64,000 nt of DNA from NCBI RefSeq assembly GCF_004834005.1, contig NZ_STFF01000014.1:62001-126000 (forward strand). The letters are read 5' to 3'. The DNA comes from Niastella caeni. Its GTDB lineage: Bacteria > Bacteroidota > Bacteroidia > Chitinophagales > Chitinophagaceae. Positions 8,812-17,463 of the stretch are shown here, piece after piece. Within the stretch, counting starts at the first letter, position 1; each line of letters starts with the position of its first letter. The position numbers were made by a program, and so were the translations under genes. The notes under the pieces were generated by a model. The model ran no database searches. It saw nothing but the letters and a program-made list of their open reading frames with translations, and was not told the DNA's origin.

Positions 8812-10326
8812 TTAATGGCGAATATACACCGTTGAATCTTTTAATAAAGGTAGGGGTGCATTAAAATATTTTCGCAAAATAACCCGAAAAGTATTAACGG
8901 AAGAAATACTGTCGTACAAACCGGTATACTGCTGATCGGGAAAATATATAGCATTTAAGTTGCTGAATTCCAGTTGTTTCAGGTTTTTAGGAAATTCACG
9001 GTACCCATGATCGCTTTGAATGATGATGACCCGCGGGCGGTTGCCCGGCTTTAGTAATTGGGTTACAATATTTCTGATCACGGTGTTCGTATGCTTTAGT
9101 TGGGAAAGATAGCTTGCCTTTTTATAACTGTTGTTATGCCAGGTTGAATCAGGAGTTAAGTGCCCGGTACTGTCGAATAAATAAGGTTTGTGCGGCAACA
9201 TAAAATGGGAATATACAAATGCCGGTTTTTTGTGTTGCTGACCGGCAATCTGCATTAATTGCTTGTATGTGTTTTGTAGCTGTTGCAAACTCAACCGGCT
9301 GTTTGCGGTATTTTCTTCAATAAAACGGCTGCTGTTAAAAGTTAATTGTTTAATGCCAGCCTGCCAGCCAATATCATTTATCAGACGTGATGGTAAAGTG
9401 GGGCTCATCAAAATCGCTTTCTTATTGCTCAGATAACTGATGCTTTGACGCGGCTTATCACCAGGTATAGGAAAAAAAGATTGATTTATGATGGTATAAC
9501 CTAATTGCTGAAACAAACGGCACACCGGGTTGTTTTTAATGGTTTTTATTCCCTCGCAATATAACAGCAAATCAATTTTTTGATCAAATGCACGTTGGTG
9601 GTAGTCCATATTCAGTATACTGCCTATGGAAAAAGACGTATAATTATAATTGCTTTTTGCGTGGGCGACATTGTAAAATCCATGGGTGCGAAAAAATGAA
9701 TCCAAAGCACTGTTGTCGTATTGCCAAAAATGTTGTAACGCATCCGAACCAGCATATCCATCAAAGACAATATAATGCACATCTGGTTTTATACAACTAT
9801 CGCATGGGGGCAGTTGCGGCAGATCGCCGTTCGATTGATGAAGTGCAGTGAATGTTTTCTCAGGAAGCGTTTTTATCACCAATTGTATGCATTCCACTAT
9901 TACCAATATGATCAGCAGCGTATTTAAATACAGAAAGAACCGGTATGGCGGCGCCTTCTTTTTCCGGCTGGAAATAAATAGAAAGACACCGATGGCAACT
10001 ATTAATGGCAACAGGTATTTGTAATGAGCTAAAAACGGAATGTATTTCTCAATAAATAAGTAGATAGTGGAAAAAAAGAAATAAACAATTTCCAGGTAAA
10101 AGAAGGTCATGGCATATTGTACCCACGATGCCTTAATATAACGAATGGCAAGAAACAATAACACGGGCAAGCCAAGCATCCATGCTGTTACTGGTATAAA
10201 CAGATCCTTCAGCGTAAGCATGGGGTAATACTCCGTTACCATGTGCAGTAAATAGAATACAGGTAAGAGTATCAGAAACAAACTGCTTTTACCAAGCCTT
10301 TCTTGTATATTTTGAATGATCTTCAT
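8812..10326 (-). CDS. membrane-anchored sulfatase/phosphoethanolamine-transferase-fold protein
   Basis: About 504 residues from the ATG at 10326 (MKIIQNIQERL), chosen because it follows the methyltransferase stop by 22 bp; the frame is open further upstream but overlaps that gene. The N-terminal about 170 residues hold roughly five transmembrane helices. The C-terminal domain has alkaline-phosphatase-superfamily motifs: YIVFDGYAGSDA (metal-binding Asp), SHFMLPHKPY and IIIQSDHGYRE (metal-binding Asp-His). The layout recalls LTA-synthase and phosphoethanolamine-transferase relatives acting on the periplasmic side on glycolipids or surface polymers. The substrate is unknown. Second to last in a minus-strand cluster with a tiny membrane protein, a methyltransferase and bioB. 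Confidence 0.75.
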   Translation of the reverse strand: MKIIQNIQERLGKSSLFLILLPVFYLLHMVTEYYPMLTLKDLFIPVTAWMLGLPVLLFLAIRYIKASWVQYAMTFFYLEIVYFFFSTIYLFIEKYIPFLAHYKYLLPLIVAIGVFLFISSRKKKAPPYRFFLYLNTLLIILVIVECIQLVIKTLPEKTFTALHQSNGDLPQLPPCDSCIKPDVHYIVFDGYAGSDALQHFWQYDNSALDSFFRTHGFYNVAHAKSNYNYTSFSIGSILNMDYHQRAFDQKIDLLLYCEGIKTIKNNPVCRLFQQLGYTIINQSFFPIPGDKPRQSISYLSNKKAILMSPTLPSRLINDIGWQAGIKQLTFNSSRFIEENTANSRLSLQQLQNTYKQLMQIAGQQHKKPAFVYSHFMLPHKPYLFDSTGHLTPDSTWHNNSYKKASYLSQLKHTNTVIRNIVTQLLKPGNRPRVIIIQSDHGYREFPKNLKQLEFSNLNAIYFPDQQYTGLYDSISSVNTFRVILRKYFNAPLPLLKDSTVYIRH

Positions 10327-10348
10327 GGGTTGTTTATCGGAAAGCTGG

Positions 10349-11725
10349 TTACCGTTTTCTTCGCATCCTGTATAAAATGCGGTGAGTGCCAGGTACAGGT
10401 ACCTGTTCGATAATATCGAAATGCGTAGAGAAATAACGCTCAAAATGCGACTGATCGTAGTCTACAAAGGTATCAGGCCTGCTTTTCAGCATCTGCTGCA
10501 CTTTTTCATCTTCTTTTGGTACAAATTCAATGATGAGTTCAGGGGCAATACTATTGAAATAGTCAGCCAGTACAGGTAATGAAATGTTTTTACCAATAAC
10601 CAGGTGATGAACGAGCGCCAGGGCTGCTACCAGGTCAGTCTTGATTCGATCGTGAAAAGCGGCGCGTTCCTGGTTGTTGAAACCGATCGCGGGGGAGGGG
10701 TTGGCAATATCCAGGATCAGCGGCAGAATGTTGTCGATGTTATTTTTCTTCACCTCCTGGTACAGTCTCGAAATACAGCGGTTATCTGCATCGGTGGCAA
10801 TCACCTGCATCTGGTAGCTCGCAAATAACCTGGAGAAATAACCATCATTGGCGCCAAGGTCCAGCACGCTACGGGCTTTGCTGTTTTGGCAAAACGCCCG
10901 TACGATCTTGTCTTTCTCCTGCAGGTAATCCTTGCTCAGGATCGTATCCTCATAATAATTGCTCCACGTGGTTTTATACGTTTTATTATTTGGGAAATTG
11001 GCAATGATGTTGGTCAAATGGCTGATCACATCCAGCAGCTTCTTTTTACTAAAAGCTGCGGTGTGTTTGTTAGCCGCCCTTGTACTGGTTGAGGTGGTGT
11101 GCTGCAGGTACACATGCAACCACACGCCCAGGCTCAGGCGGCTTTTAAGTGGCAATAGCTTGGCTATAAAGTCAACCGGTATGCCATCGATATAAGTGCT
11201 GAGTATTCTTTGTATATCGCTTTTTAAGTAATGCTCCAGGTATAAGGGAAACAAAAAACATTGACAGAACTGGCGGTAGGCGATCCAGGGTTGTTTTGGA
11301 TCGTACGTATCGAACGACAGGGTGTCGATGAAGATTGGCCGCCCTTTATGAAATTGAATGTTATACGGTGTGGCGTCTTTGAGTATCATGCCATGCTGTA
11401 AAGATGTTTTCAGCACAGTAAGGGTAAGCAAAGCTGCATCCTGCAACTGTTCAAAACACCATTCGTATGGGTAAGAAATAGTTTGAAGCCGTTCGGGCAA
11501 CAGGGTAGTGTACCATTCCTGCGAATTGGTCATATTTTCGACCACCTCTACATGGGGAATTAGCCGTTGTTGGCTTAGCAGTTGTTTGTACAGGCCGGAT
11601 TCCATCAACTGGCGGTATTGCGCAGCATAGTACTGATTTACCTGCCGGTAAATTTTCCCTTCTGCTTCAAATACATAACCCGAGGGATCTTTAAATGATG
11701 AAGGATGACGTGTATAGCTTGTCAT
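10349..11725 (-). CDS. SAM-dependent methyltransferase with kinase-like N-terminal half
   Basis: 458 residues. C-terminal half: class I methyltransferase with motif I VLDLGANDGYFSRLF (about residue 277) and an acidic motif II region (VIATDADN). N-terminal half (about 1-230): LKDATPYNIQFHKGRPIFID resembles the catalytic loop and metal-binding Asp of kinase-like phosphotransferases (D-x4-N, then ID), but a clear glycine-rich loop is not visible. The target is not evident; proximity to membrane proteins suggests a cell-envelope glycan or lipid-linked substrate (inference). Its ATG overlaps the stop of the upstream 61-residue gene by 4 bp (ATGA), showing translational coupling. Confidence 0.72.
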   Translation of the reverse strand: MTSYTRHPSSFKDPSGYVFEAEGKIYRQVNQYYAAQYRQLMESGLYKQLLSQQRLIPHVEVVENMTNSQEWYTTLLPERLQTISYPYEWCFEQLQDAALLTLTVLKTSLQHGMILKDATPYNIQFHKGRPIFIDTLSFDTYDPKQPWIAYRQFCQCFLFPLYLEHYLKSDIQRILSTYIDGIPVDFIAKLLPLKSRLSLGVWLHVYLQHTTSTSTRAANKHTAAFSKKKLLDVISHLTNIIANFPNNKTYKTTWSNYYEDTILSKDYLQEKDKIVRAFCQNSKARSVLDLGANDGYFSRLFASYQMQVIATDADNRCISRLYQEVKKNNIDNILPLILDIANPSPAIGFNNQERAAFHDRIKTDLVAALALVHHLVIGKNISLPVLADYFNSIAPELIIEFVPKEDEKVQQMLKSRPDTFVDYDQSHFERYFSTHFDIIEQVPVPGTHRILYRMRRKR

Positions 11726-11907
11726 TTAGTAATATCTTCCCCCTCTGCATCCTCTTTTTTAGGCTTCCAGAAAAATGCTTTGATTCTCCACCAGATGTTT
11801 TTGAAATAGAACAAAGCCCCTACGATAGCGGCAATGATCATCTGTATCAGATAACTGCCACTACCGGGATCAACGTATAATAAAAAGATATTAGTGAACA
11901 CCGACAA
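11722..11907 (-). CDS. small membrane protein with DPGSGS motif
   Basis: 61 residues: a short start, the motif YVDPGSGSYLIQ, one hydrophobic helix (MIIAAIVGALFYF), then an amphipathic basic segment (WWRIKAFFWKPKK) and an acidic tail. Probably a single-pass inner-membrane protein. It overlaps the methyltransferase gene by 4 bp, so the two are co-translated, and heads the cluster. The start is uncertain: TTG at 11907 or GTG at 11901, with no convincing Shine-Dalgarno. The function is unknown; the coupling suggests it anchors or partners the methyltransferase. Confidence 0.7.
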   Translation of the reverse strand: MSVFTNIFLLYVDPGSGSYLIQMIIAAIVGALFYFKNIWWRIKAFFWKPKKEDAEGEDITK

Positions 11908-12028
11908 ATTTTAAAAATAAAAGTAAATAAGAAAATGGTAGGTAAAAAATATTGTTTATTTTATTGATTTTTAGAAATTAAAAGAGCTATTTTGCCCGTT
12001 GGCAGGTGCTCATATTGCCGCTTTTTGT

Positions 12029-13327
12029 ATGGTCAGGAATAAGCGATTTATACTTTGTTTAATACTATTTCTTTTAGTAGCCGCTTTGAATTTTATTGCC
12101 AGAAAAGAAATGGACTTTTCCTATGCCGTTGTGCCGGGTTATAATCACCTGTATGATTTGAATGAGCAAATAAGAATAACCCGTTTCACTCATAACGATC
12201 ACCGTTCGGTTTCTATTGCCTTTAGCGGAAGTGCCATAAAAAAAGTAAACGAGTTTAAGGTTTATCATAACAATGTTTTACTCACTGAGGTTAAAGCCCC
12301 GGAGCTTACATTTCAACCATTGCCGGGTGGAAGGAAATATTATATCAAGGTTAATGATCTGCCCGGCGATGTAATTATTGAAATGGACCATACGCCCGAT
12401 TCTGTATACAGAAAGGCGGGAAATTCAGGCGGCGGAGCTTTTGAAGTAACCGGTTCAAACATTCCCATTGAATCAGGACATACTTATAGCGTTAATGACT
12501 GGGCATTGACTTTTGATGATTTTAACAGCGAGGCCGACAATAAAGAGGCGGCGCTTTATTTAAAGGATTCAATGAATATAATGCCTGATGACAGTTCGGC
12601 AGAACGGGTTTTAAAAATAACCCATTTTGTTTTGCAAAGAGTTAAAGGCATGGATGGTGTTCCTAATGATGCTTTGTTTACGTTATCACCGGTTAACCAG
12701 TTAAAGTATGTTCAGGCAGGAAAATCAAAATTATGGTGTGGCAACTATACATCAATATTCGCATTTTTTGCCTGTAAAGCAGGGGTTCCTGTGCGCCTTG
12801 TCAGTTGCGGAGATGGCATAAATGGCAATATCTCTACTGGGGGGCACGTCTTTGCTGAAGTATGGTTGAAAGAAATTAACCGCTGGTCGTACGTTGATCT
12901 TTTGGCAAGAACAGTATCAATAAAAAAAGGCGATCAGTTTTTAAATGTGATCGATGTATCCCGTTTGTTGAAATACCCTGGTGATGATCCTGACCTGGTG
13001 GCGGCTTATTTTGATGGAGATAGCATAGTGCAGAAGCCATTTAGCCAGGTAGCTCATACGGCCCGGTATTATTTTCACAAAGACAATTCGTTCAGGTTCT
13101 ATTTTAACGATTTCCTAAAAAGGCAAATCCCTAAAAATTTGCTTGAACGGGGAAAAAAGATCTTTTATACCAGGCCGTATTATGCTATGTATGGAGACAA
13201 TCTTGCGATTGGACAATCGCAATTTATGTTCAGAATAATTACCACTTACGGGCTATTCTTATTGCTGGCGCTCTGTTTGTTTTTCGGCTTCAAAAGCTTC
13301 AGAAAACATAAAGCTGCCATCAAATAG
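12029..13327 (+). CDS. transglutaminase-like membrane protein
   Basis: About 432 residues from ATG 12029 (MVRNKRF); a TTG 30 bp upstream is open but unlikely. It has an N-terminal membrane anchor (FILCLILFLLVAALNF), a beta-rich domain (about 25-135), then a transglutaminase-like cysteine-protease core. Catalytic Cys is in KLWCGNYTS (about residue 237), His in GGHVFAEVWL and Asp in WSYVDLLA. A second membrane helix is near the C-terminus (YGLFLLLALCLFFGF). The catalytic domain would be periplasmic. Such domains cleave or cross-link peptides; the substrate is unknown. It is transcribed divergently from the methyltransferase cluster. Confidence 0.72.
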   Translation: MVRNKRFILCLILFLLVAALNFIARKEMDFSYAVVPGYNHLYDLNEQIRITRFTHNDHRSVSIAFSGSAIKKVNEFKVYHNNVLLTEVKAPELTFQPLPGGRKYYIKVNDLPGDVIIEMDHTPDSVYRKAGNSGGGAFEVTGSNIPIESGHTYSVNDWALTFDDFNSEADNKEAALYLKDSMNIMPDDSSAERVLKITHFVLQRVKGMDGVPNDALFTLSPVNQLKYVQAGKSKLWCGNYTSIFAFFACKAGVPVRLVSCGDGINGNISTGGHVFAEVWLKEINRWSYVDLLARTVSIKKGDQFLNVIDVSRLLKYPGDDPDLVAAYFDGDSIVQKPFSQVAHTARYYFHKDNSFRFYFNDFLKRQIPKNLLERGKKIFYTRPYYAMYGDNLAIGQSQFMFRIITTYGLFLLLALCLFFGFKSFRKHKAAIK

Positions 13328-13341
13328 TCGCCTCATTACTA

Positions 13342-14457
13342 TTACAAATAGCTCAGATTTGTTTTAGGCGTTAGCGTTAATAAAGTCTCGTACATTAATT
13401 GAATGGTTTTCTCTATATCGCTTTTGTGCAGCATTTCAACAGTAGTATGCATGTAGCGTAATGGAATAGAGATCAAAACAGATGGGCAACCGTCGTTGGC
13501 ATAGGCGAAGGAGTCGGTGTCGGTGCCTGTGCTGCGCGAAACCGTGCGCATTTGTACGGGTATATTTTTCTTTTCCGCTACGTCCTGTACCAGGTTCAGC
13601 AGCTTGTTATGCACGGCCGGACCAAAAGCCAGCGAAGGCCCTTTCCCGCAACTTACATCCCCTTCAATGATCTTATTGATCATGGGCGTATAGGTGTCGT
13701 GCGTAACATCAGTTATGATGGCCACATTGGGTTTTATGCGGCGGGCAATCATTTCTGCACCGCGTAAACCAACTTCTTCCTGCACGGCATTAACTACGTA
13801 TAAACCAAAAGGTAATTGCTTTTTGTTTTCTTTCAACAGCCTGGCCACTTCAGCGATCATAAATCCGCCAACACGATTGTCAAAGGCGCGGCCAATTAAA
13901 TAATCATAAGCCAGCTCATCAAAACCGTCCTGGTAGGTAACCACGGCGCCGACATGAATGCCCAGTTCTTCAACTTCTTTTTTCGAGCGTGCACCGCTGT
14001 CGAGGAACAGGTTTTCCACTTTGGGTTGCGGGTCTTTTGCATCGGGGTTATGTAACCGGGTATGAATAGCCGGCCAGCCAAAAACGGCTTTTACCGGTCC
14101 TTTCTTCCCATGAATAAATACCCGTTGTCCGGGCGCTATAATATGATCAACACCGCCATTGCGCTTCAGGTACACCAGCCCTTCCGGTGTGATGTAGTTT
14201 ACAAACCAACTGATTTCATCAGCATGGGCTTCAATAACCACTTTAAACTCGGCTTTAGGATTGATGATACCCACTGCCGTGCCGTAAGGGTCAACAAAAG
14301 TGGTGTCAACCAGCGGAGTTATATAGTCTAACCATAATTTCTGTCCGCTGCTTTCAAAGCCAACAGGCGAAGGGGTATTGATATAGGTCTTAAGGAATTT
14401 ATATGATTTTTCCGGGAGTGTGGAGGCAGCAGGAGCGGTCGATTTACTTTTAGCCAT
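13342..14457 (-). CDS. M42 family metallopeptidase (glutamyl aminopeptidase/endoglucanase-M type)
   Basis: 371 residues, normal for M42. Dinuclear-metal aminopeptidase motifs are visible: VVIEAHADEISW (metal His and Asp), YLIGRAFDNRVGG (bridging Asp), VVNAVQEEVGLRGA (catalytic Glu and metal Glu) and a C-terminal YMHTTVEM (metal His). Cytoplasmic, forms large oligomers in known members, and trims peptides from the N-terminus. Last of three same-strand genes (lipoprotein, UbiA-like, M42) with gaps of 25 and 68 bp, so it may be in an operon with unrelated partners. Confidence 0.9.
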   Translation of the reverse strand: MAKSKSTAPAASTLPEKSYKFLKTYINTPSPVGFESSGQKLWLDYITPLVDTTFVDPYGTAVGIINPKAEFKVVIEAHADEISWFVNYITPEGLVYLKRNGGVDHIIAPGQRVFIHGKKGPVKAVFGWPAIHTRLHNPDAKDPQPKVENLFLDSGARSKKEVEELGIHVGAVVTYQDGFDELAYDYLIGRAFDNRVGGFMIAEVARLLKENKKQLPFGLYVVNAVQEEVGLRGAEMIARRIKPNVAIITDVTHDTYTPMINKIIEGDVSCGKGPSLAFGPAVHNKLLNLVQDVAEKKNIPVQMRTVSRSTGTDTDSFAYANDGCPSVLISIPLRYMHTTVEMLHKSDIEKTIQLMYETLLTLTPKTNLSYL

Positions 14458-14525
14458 ATTTACTGTATTAAAAGGTAAAACCCTGTTCTATATATGATAA
14501 AATTATTGATTTAATTGGCGCAAAA

Positions 14526-15368
14526 CTACTTATTTGGAATGAATATAGTCAATAGCGACGAAAACATCATTAATCCATCCAGTACAAAGTAGTACAGGTA
14601 GTCGCTAAAATTCTTTTTAGCCAGGGGATATAATGCGGCTACAATAGCCCCGGGAATAAGCAATAGAACAATGGTTGCCGCAGAAAGTTGGTAGAAATAT
14701 AACCCGATTGTGCTTACTGTAAACCCGAGTAACGAAAGCGCAAACAGGTTGTTGATGCCTCTTTCGTTAAAATAGGTGATCATGCTGCGAATACCCGCTT
14801 TTTTATCATAATCCCGGTCGCGGTAATCGAAAATGATGCAAATGGCATAAATCAACAGGAAACGGCTTAAACAAAATAACAAGGCTGCTTCGTTCCAGTG
14901 ATGGTTGTCAATGGCAATGGGAAGAAAAGTGGTTACATACATCCATACAAAGGCCAGGAACAGCGTTTTGCCAACAGCGATCCTGCTAAGCCAGGCAAAA
15001 GGGCCAAATTGCAATTTGGGGGCAGAATAGAGAAAGGTAAGCAGTACTGCGCCACTCAGCCAGAACCAGTGTGCTATAAAATGAAAGAAATACCAGGCTG
15101 AAACCACGGCGCCAATTGCGGTCAATACCAGGTGCAGGGTTTTATGTTGTTGTGTCCATTGCACCCGCGCGTTTTCGCTGGTTGCGTTGGCGCTCAGGTA
15201 CCAGTGAAAGTTATAACTGCAAAGGGTAGAAGCGAATACAAAAACCAGGTAACCGGTATAGTCGTACTGCAAATGAAGCAATTGGTTACATTGAACTACC
15301 ATCAGCAAGGCACAACCGGCAATAAAACAACTGGTGAACAGGAACCAATCAAATAAATATTTAATCAT
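14526..15368 (-). CDS. UbiA-like polytopic membrane protein
   Basis: 280 residues with about eight transmembrane helices. The motif DYRDRDYDKKAGIRS near residue 185 is the second Asp-rich signature of UbiA prenyltransferases. The usual first NDxxDxxxD motif is not seen; at the equivalent place the sequence reads CSYNFHWYLS. So the family call rests on topology plus one motif, and prenyl transfer through the normal two-metal site is doubtful. It is 25 bp downstream of a small lipoprotein gene and 68 bp upstream of the M42 peptidase gene. The function may be diverged. Confidence 0.65.
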   Translation of the reverse strand: MIKYLFDWFLFTSCFIAGCALLMVVQCNQLLHLQYDYTGYLVFVFASTLCSYNFHWYLSANATSENARVQWTQQHKTLHLVLTAIGAVVSAWYFFHFIAHWFWLSGAVLLTFLYSAPKLQFGPFAWLSRIAVGKTLFLAFVWMYVTTFLPIAIDNHHWNEAALLFCLSRFLLIYAICIIFDYRDRDYDKKAGIRSMITYFNERGINNLFALSLLGFTVSTIGLYFYQLSAATIVLLLIPGAIVAALYPLAKKNFSDYLYYFVLDGLMMFSSLLTIFIPNK

Positions 15369-15393
15369 CCTTCAGCCGGGAATTCAAACAGTG

Positions 15394-15861
15394 CTAATTA
15401 AACCGTTCTACAACAATATTGTCGGTAATTACGGTATCGCCTACGTTACCGCTTTTATCTTTCAGCACGATCTTGAAATTTAAGGTGTCTGGTTCTCTGT
15501 CATTGGGAGCGCCCGGTTGATTCCTGGCTTTTTGAGCGGTTACCAGGTATTCATTGTAAGTAAGGGTTATTTTGATGTCGCCTTTTGTTTTTTCGGGAAA
15601 ATCAGGCAATTTAAAGGGCAGGTAAAAGTTGTTTAGTACCGGTACCTGAACGCTGTTGAGCCGTGATTTTATTAAAAAAATAGAATCAACATCCCCTTGT
15701 TTATCTGTGAACTCCAGTTCCATTACCATACTGCTTTGCAGGGGAACCTGGGTTGGAGTGATAGATTTTATTGTAACAGAAGGAGCGTCCTGGAACTTAT
15801 CTTTGCTGCAGGCGACAAACAGTATCAGGGAAAGGGCGCTATATAAAACAAGCTTTTGCAT
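15394..15861 (-). CDS. hypothetical lipoprotein
   Basis: 155 residues with a lipoprotein signal peptide (LVLYSALSLILFVACSK, lipobox ending at the Cys near residue 18). The mature part is beta-rich: ITPTQVPLQSSMVMELEFTD and a C-terminal DKSGNVGDTVITDNI look like Ig-fold or cadherin-like strands. Likely attached to the outer or inner membrane on the periplasmic side. No recognised family. First gene of the minus-strand trio with the UbiA-like and M42 genes; a perfect -7 box (15881-15888) lies just upstream. Confidence 0.65.
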   Translation of the reverse strand: MQKLVLYSALSLILFVACSKDKFQDAPSVTIKSITPTQVPLQSSMVMELEFTDKQGDVDSIFLIKSRLNSVQVPVLNNFYLPFKLPDFPEKTKGDIKITLTYNEYLVTAQKARNQPGAPNDREPDTLNFKIVLKDKSGNVGDTVITDNIVVERFN

Positions 15862-15880
15862 ATGTTTTAATTATCGTGTA

Positions 15881-15888
15881 CAAATTTA
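15881..15888 (-). promoter_or_regulatory. candidate -7 box for the lipoprotein gene
   Basis: On the minus strand this reads TAAATTTG, a perfect TAnnTTTG, 20 bp ahead of the ATG at 15861. A TTTG -33 element at standard spacing was not found, so this is a weak call. Confidence 0.4.
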
Positions 15889-15913
15889 TAAGCCAAAAGT
15901 CTGTAATTAATTT

Positions 15914-16900
15914 ATGATTTGTGAAATAGAAGATAAAATTTTTACCGTTGAACAGGCTGATTTTGAACAATTGGCGCTCGACGTTTTCCAATTCCAATAC
16001 AATAATAATGCTATTTATCAGCATTACGTAAATGCGCTGTCAATAGTTGGGTCAAATGTGCGGTCTATTGACCAGATCCCCTTTTTACCCATCCGTTTTT
16101 TTAAGACTACCGACATAAAAACCACTGTTTTTGAACCGGAAGCCGTTTTTGAGAGCAGCGGCACCACCCAAACCGTAAACAGCCGGCATTATGTAAAAGA
16201 TCTGAATATGTACCGCCGCAGTTTTTTACAGGCCTGGGAGCAGTTTTATGGACCTGTTACCGACTGGTGTGTTATCGGGTTATTGCCTGCTTACCTCGAA
16301 CGCCAGAACTCTTCGCTGGTGGTAATGGTCAATGAAATGATCAAACTCAGCCGGCACGCCCACAGCGGATTTTATTTATATGAACATGAGAAGCTGGCGG
16401 CCGTTTTACAGGAACTTGAAAAGCAGGGACAGAAAACCATATTAATCGGCGTTACATTCGGCCTGCTCGATTTTGCAGAGAAATATCCCATGCCGTTACA
16501 ACATACTGTAGTAATGGAAACTGGTGGCATGAAAGGCCGCCGCCGGGAAATGACAAGGGAAGAAGTGCACTTGTTGCTAACGACAGCCTTTCAAACCCAT
16601 GCTATTCATTCAGAGTATGGCATGACCGAACTGTTATCACAAGCCTATTCATACGGGGATGGTGTTTTTAATTGTCCGCCCTGGATGAAAGTATTGGTGC
16701 GGCAGGATGATGATCCGCTCGATGTTCGGTTATCCGGCAGCGGTGTAATAAATGTAATTGACCTGGCTAATTTATATTCCTGTTCTTTTATTGCTACCGA
16801 TGATGTAGGCATTGTTACAGCCGATGGAAGTTTTGAGGTGTTGGGGAGGGTTGATACGAGCGATATCCGTGGATGTAATTTGTTAATTGCCGGGGTGTAG
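15914..16900 (+). CDS. LuxE-like acyl-protein synthetase/acyl transferase (ANL fold)
   Basis: 328 residues. The start FLPIRFFKTTDIKT followed by the Ser/Thr/Gly-rich loop FESSGTTQTVNSRHY matches the nucleotide-binding loop of LuxE-type acyl-protein synthetases. HSEYGMTELLSQAY is the Y-G-x-T-E motif of ANL enzymes, and DDVGIV with EVLGRVDTSDIRG gives the late ANL Asp/Arg motif. It would activate a fatty or aromatic acid as acyl-AMP and pass it to a thiol. In Bacteroidota such stand-alone genes often sit near lipid or pigment genes; no such partner is here. Divergent from the lipoprotein gene with a 52-bp shared promoter region. Confidence 0.78.
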   Translation: MICEIEDKIFTVEQADFEQLALDVFQFQYNNNAIYQHYVNALSIVGSNVRSIDQIPFLPIRFFKTTDIKTTVFEPEAVFESSGTTQTVNSRHYVKDLNMYRRSFLQAWEQFYGPVTDWCVIGLLPAYLERQNSSLVVMVNEMIKLSRHAHSGFYLYEHEKLAAVLQELEKQGQKTILIGVTFGLLDFAEKYPMPLQHTVVMETGGMKGRRREMTREEVHLLLTTAFQTHAIHSEYGMTELLSQAYSYGDGVFNCPPWMKVLVRQDDDPLDVRLSGSGVINVIDLANLYSCSFIATDDVGIVTADGSFEVLGRVDTSDIRGCNLLIAGV

Positions 16901-16960
16901 ATTTTAACAGCTCGTAATGCAACGATCGTACCTTGTTAACAGTCAAAAGAAAAAAAACGT

Positions 16961-17332
16961 ATGAAGAAGATATTCTTTGTTTTGCTTGCATTGCCAATTT
17001 TTGCGTTTAAATGTAGTAAGAAGAATACCAGGGATGGTTATCTTGAGGGCAAGGTAATACGGGCTTCCTGTGCCAGCCTGGTGGTACAGGTATTGAATGA
17101 CGATACCGTTGGTGAAGATGGTTGGAAGGACATGAAGAACAACAACGCTGTTTATGATAATGTGTTTTCAGTTACCAACGCATGTAAGGTCGCTGATAAA
17201 TTAAGCGCTGGTACAACCTTTTATTTTAAAGTTACTCAACCGGTACCAAATGATTGTGTGTATTGTATGATGTTTGATGCGCCGCCAAATGCGAAATATG
17301 ACATCACTGATATTTCCGTAACAGGAAAATAA
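16961..17332 (+). CDS. hypothetical small secreted protein or lipoprotein
   Basis: 123 residues: basic start, hydrophobic stretch (IFFVLLALPIFAF) and a Cys after it (KCSKK), so probably a lipoprotein. The mature part has several Cys (SCASL, NACK, DCVYCM) that may form disulfides. No family recognised. It lies 60 bp after the LuxE-like gene on the same strand and is followed by a strong terminator. Confidence 0.6.
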   Translation: MKKIFFVLLALPIFAFKCSKKNTRDGYLEGKVIRASCASLVVQVLNDDTVGEDGWKDMKNNNAVYDNVFSVTNACKVADKLSAGTTFYFKVTQPVPNDCVYCMMFDAPPNAKYDITDISVTGK

Positions 17333-17352
17333 ATTGCCATCCCCGAACGTAC

Positions 17353-17395
17353 AAAGGTGTGCCATGCTATTAAAAGTGTGGCACACCTTTGTTGT
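17353..17395 (+). terminator. rho-independent terminator
   Basis: Perfect 12-bp stem AAAGGTGTGCCA / TGGCACACCTTT with a 14-nt loop, followed by GTTGTT. The T-run is short, but the stem is strong and sits 20 bp after the stop. Confidence 0.65.
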
Positions 17396-17413
17396 TAATG
17401 TTCATGTTAATAT

Positions 17414-17433
17414 GAAGTTATTTTTGTAACTTC
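17414..17433 (+). promoter_or_regulatory. -7 box embedded in a palindrome upstream of the cupin gene
   Basis: TATTTTTG at 17419-17426 is a perfect TAnnTTTG box 38 bp before the ATG. It lies inside the perfect inverted repeat GAAGTTA-N6-TAACTTC (17414-17433). A repressor bound there would cover the -7 element. No clear TTTG -33 at standard spacing. Confidence 0.45.
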
Positions 17434-17463
17434 AGGAACTGCCCGTTTTAATCAAATACATTT

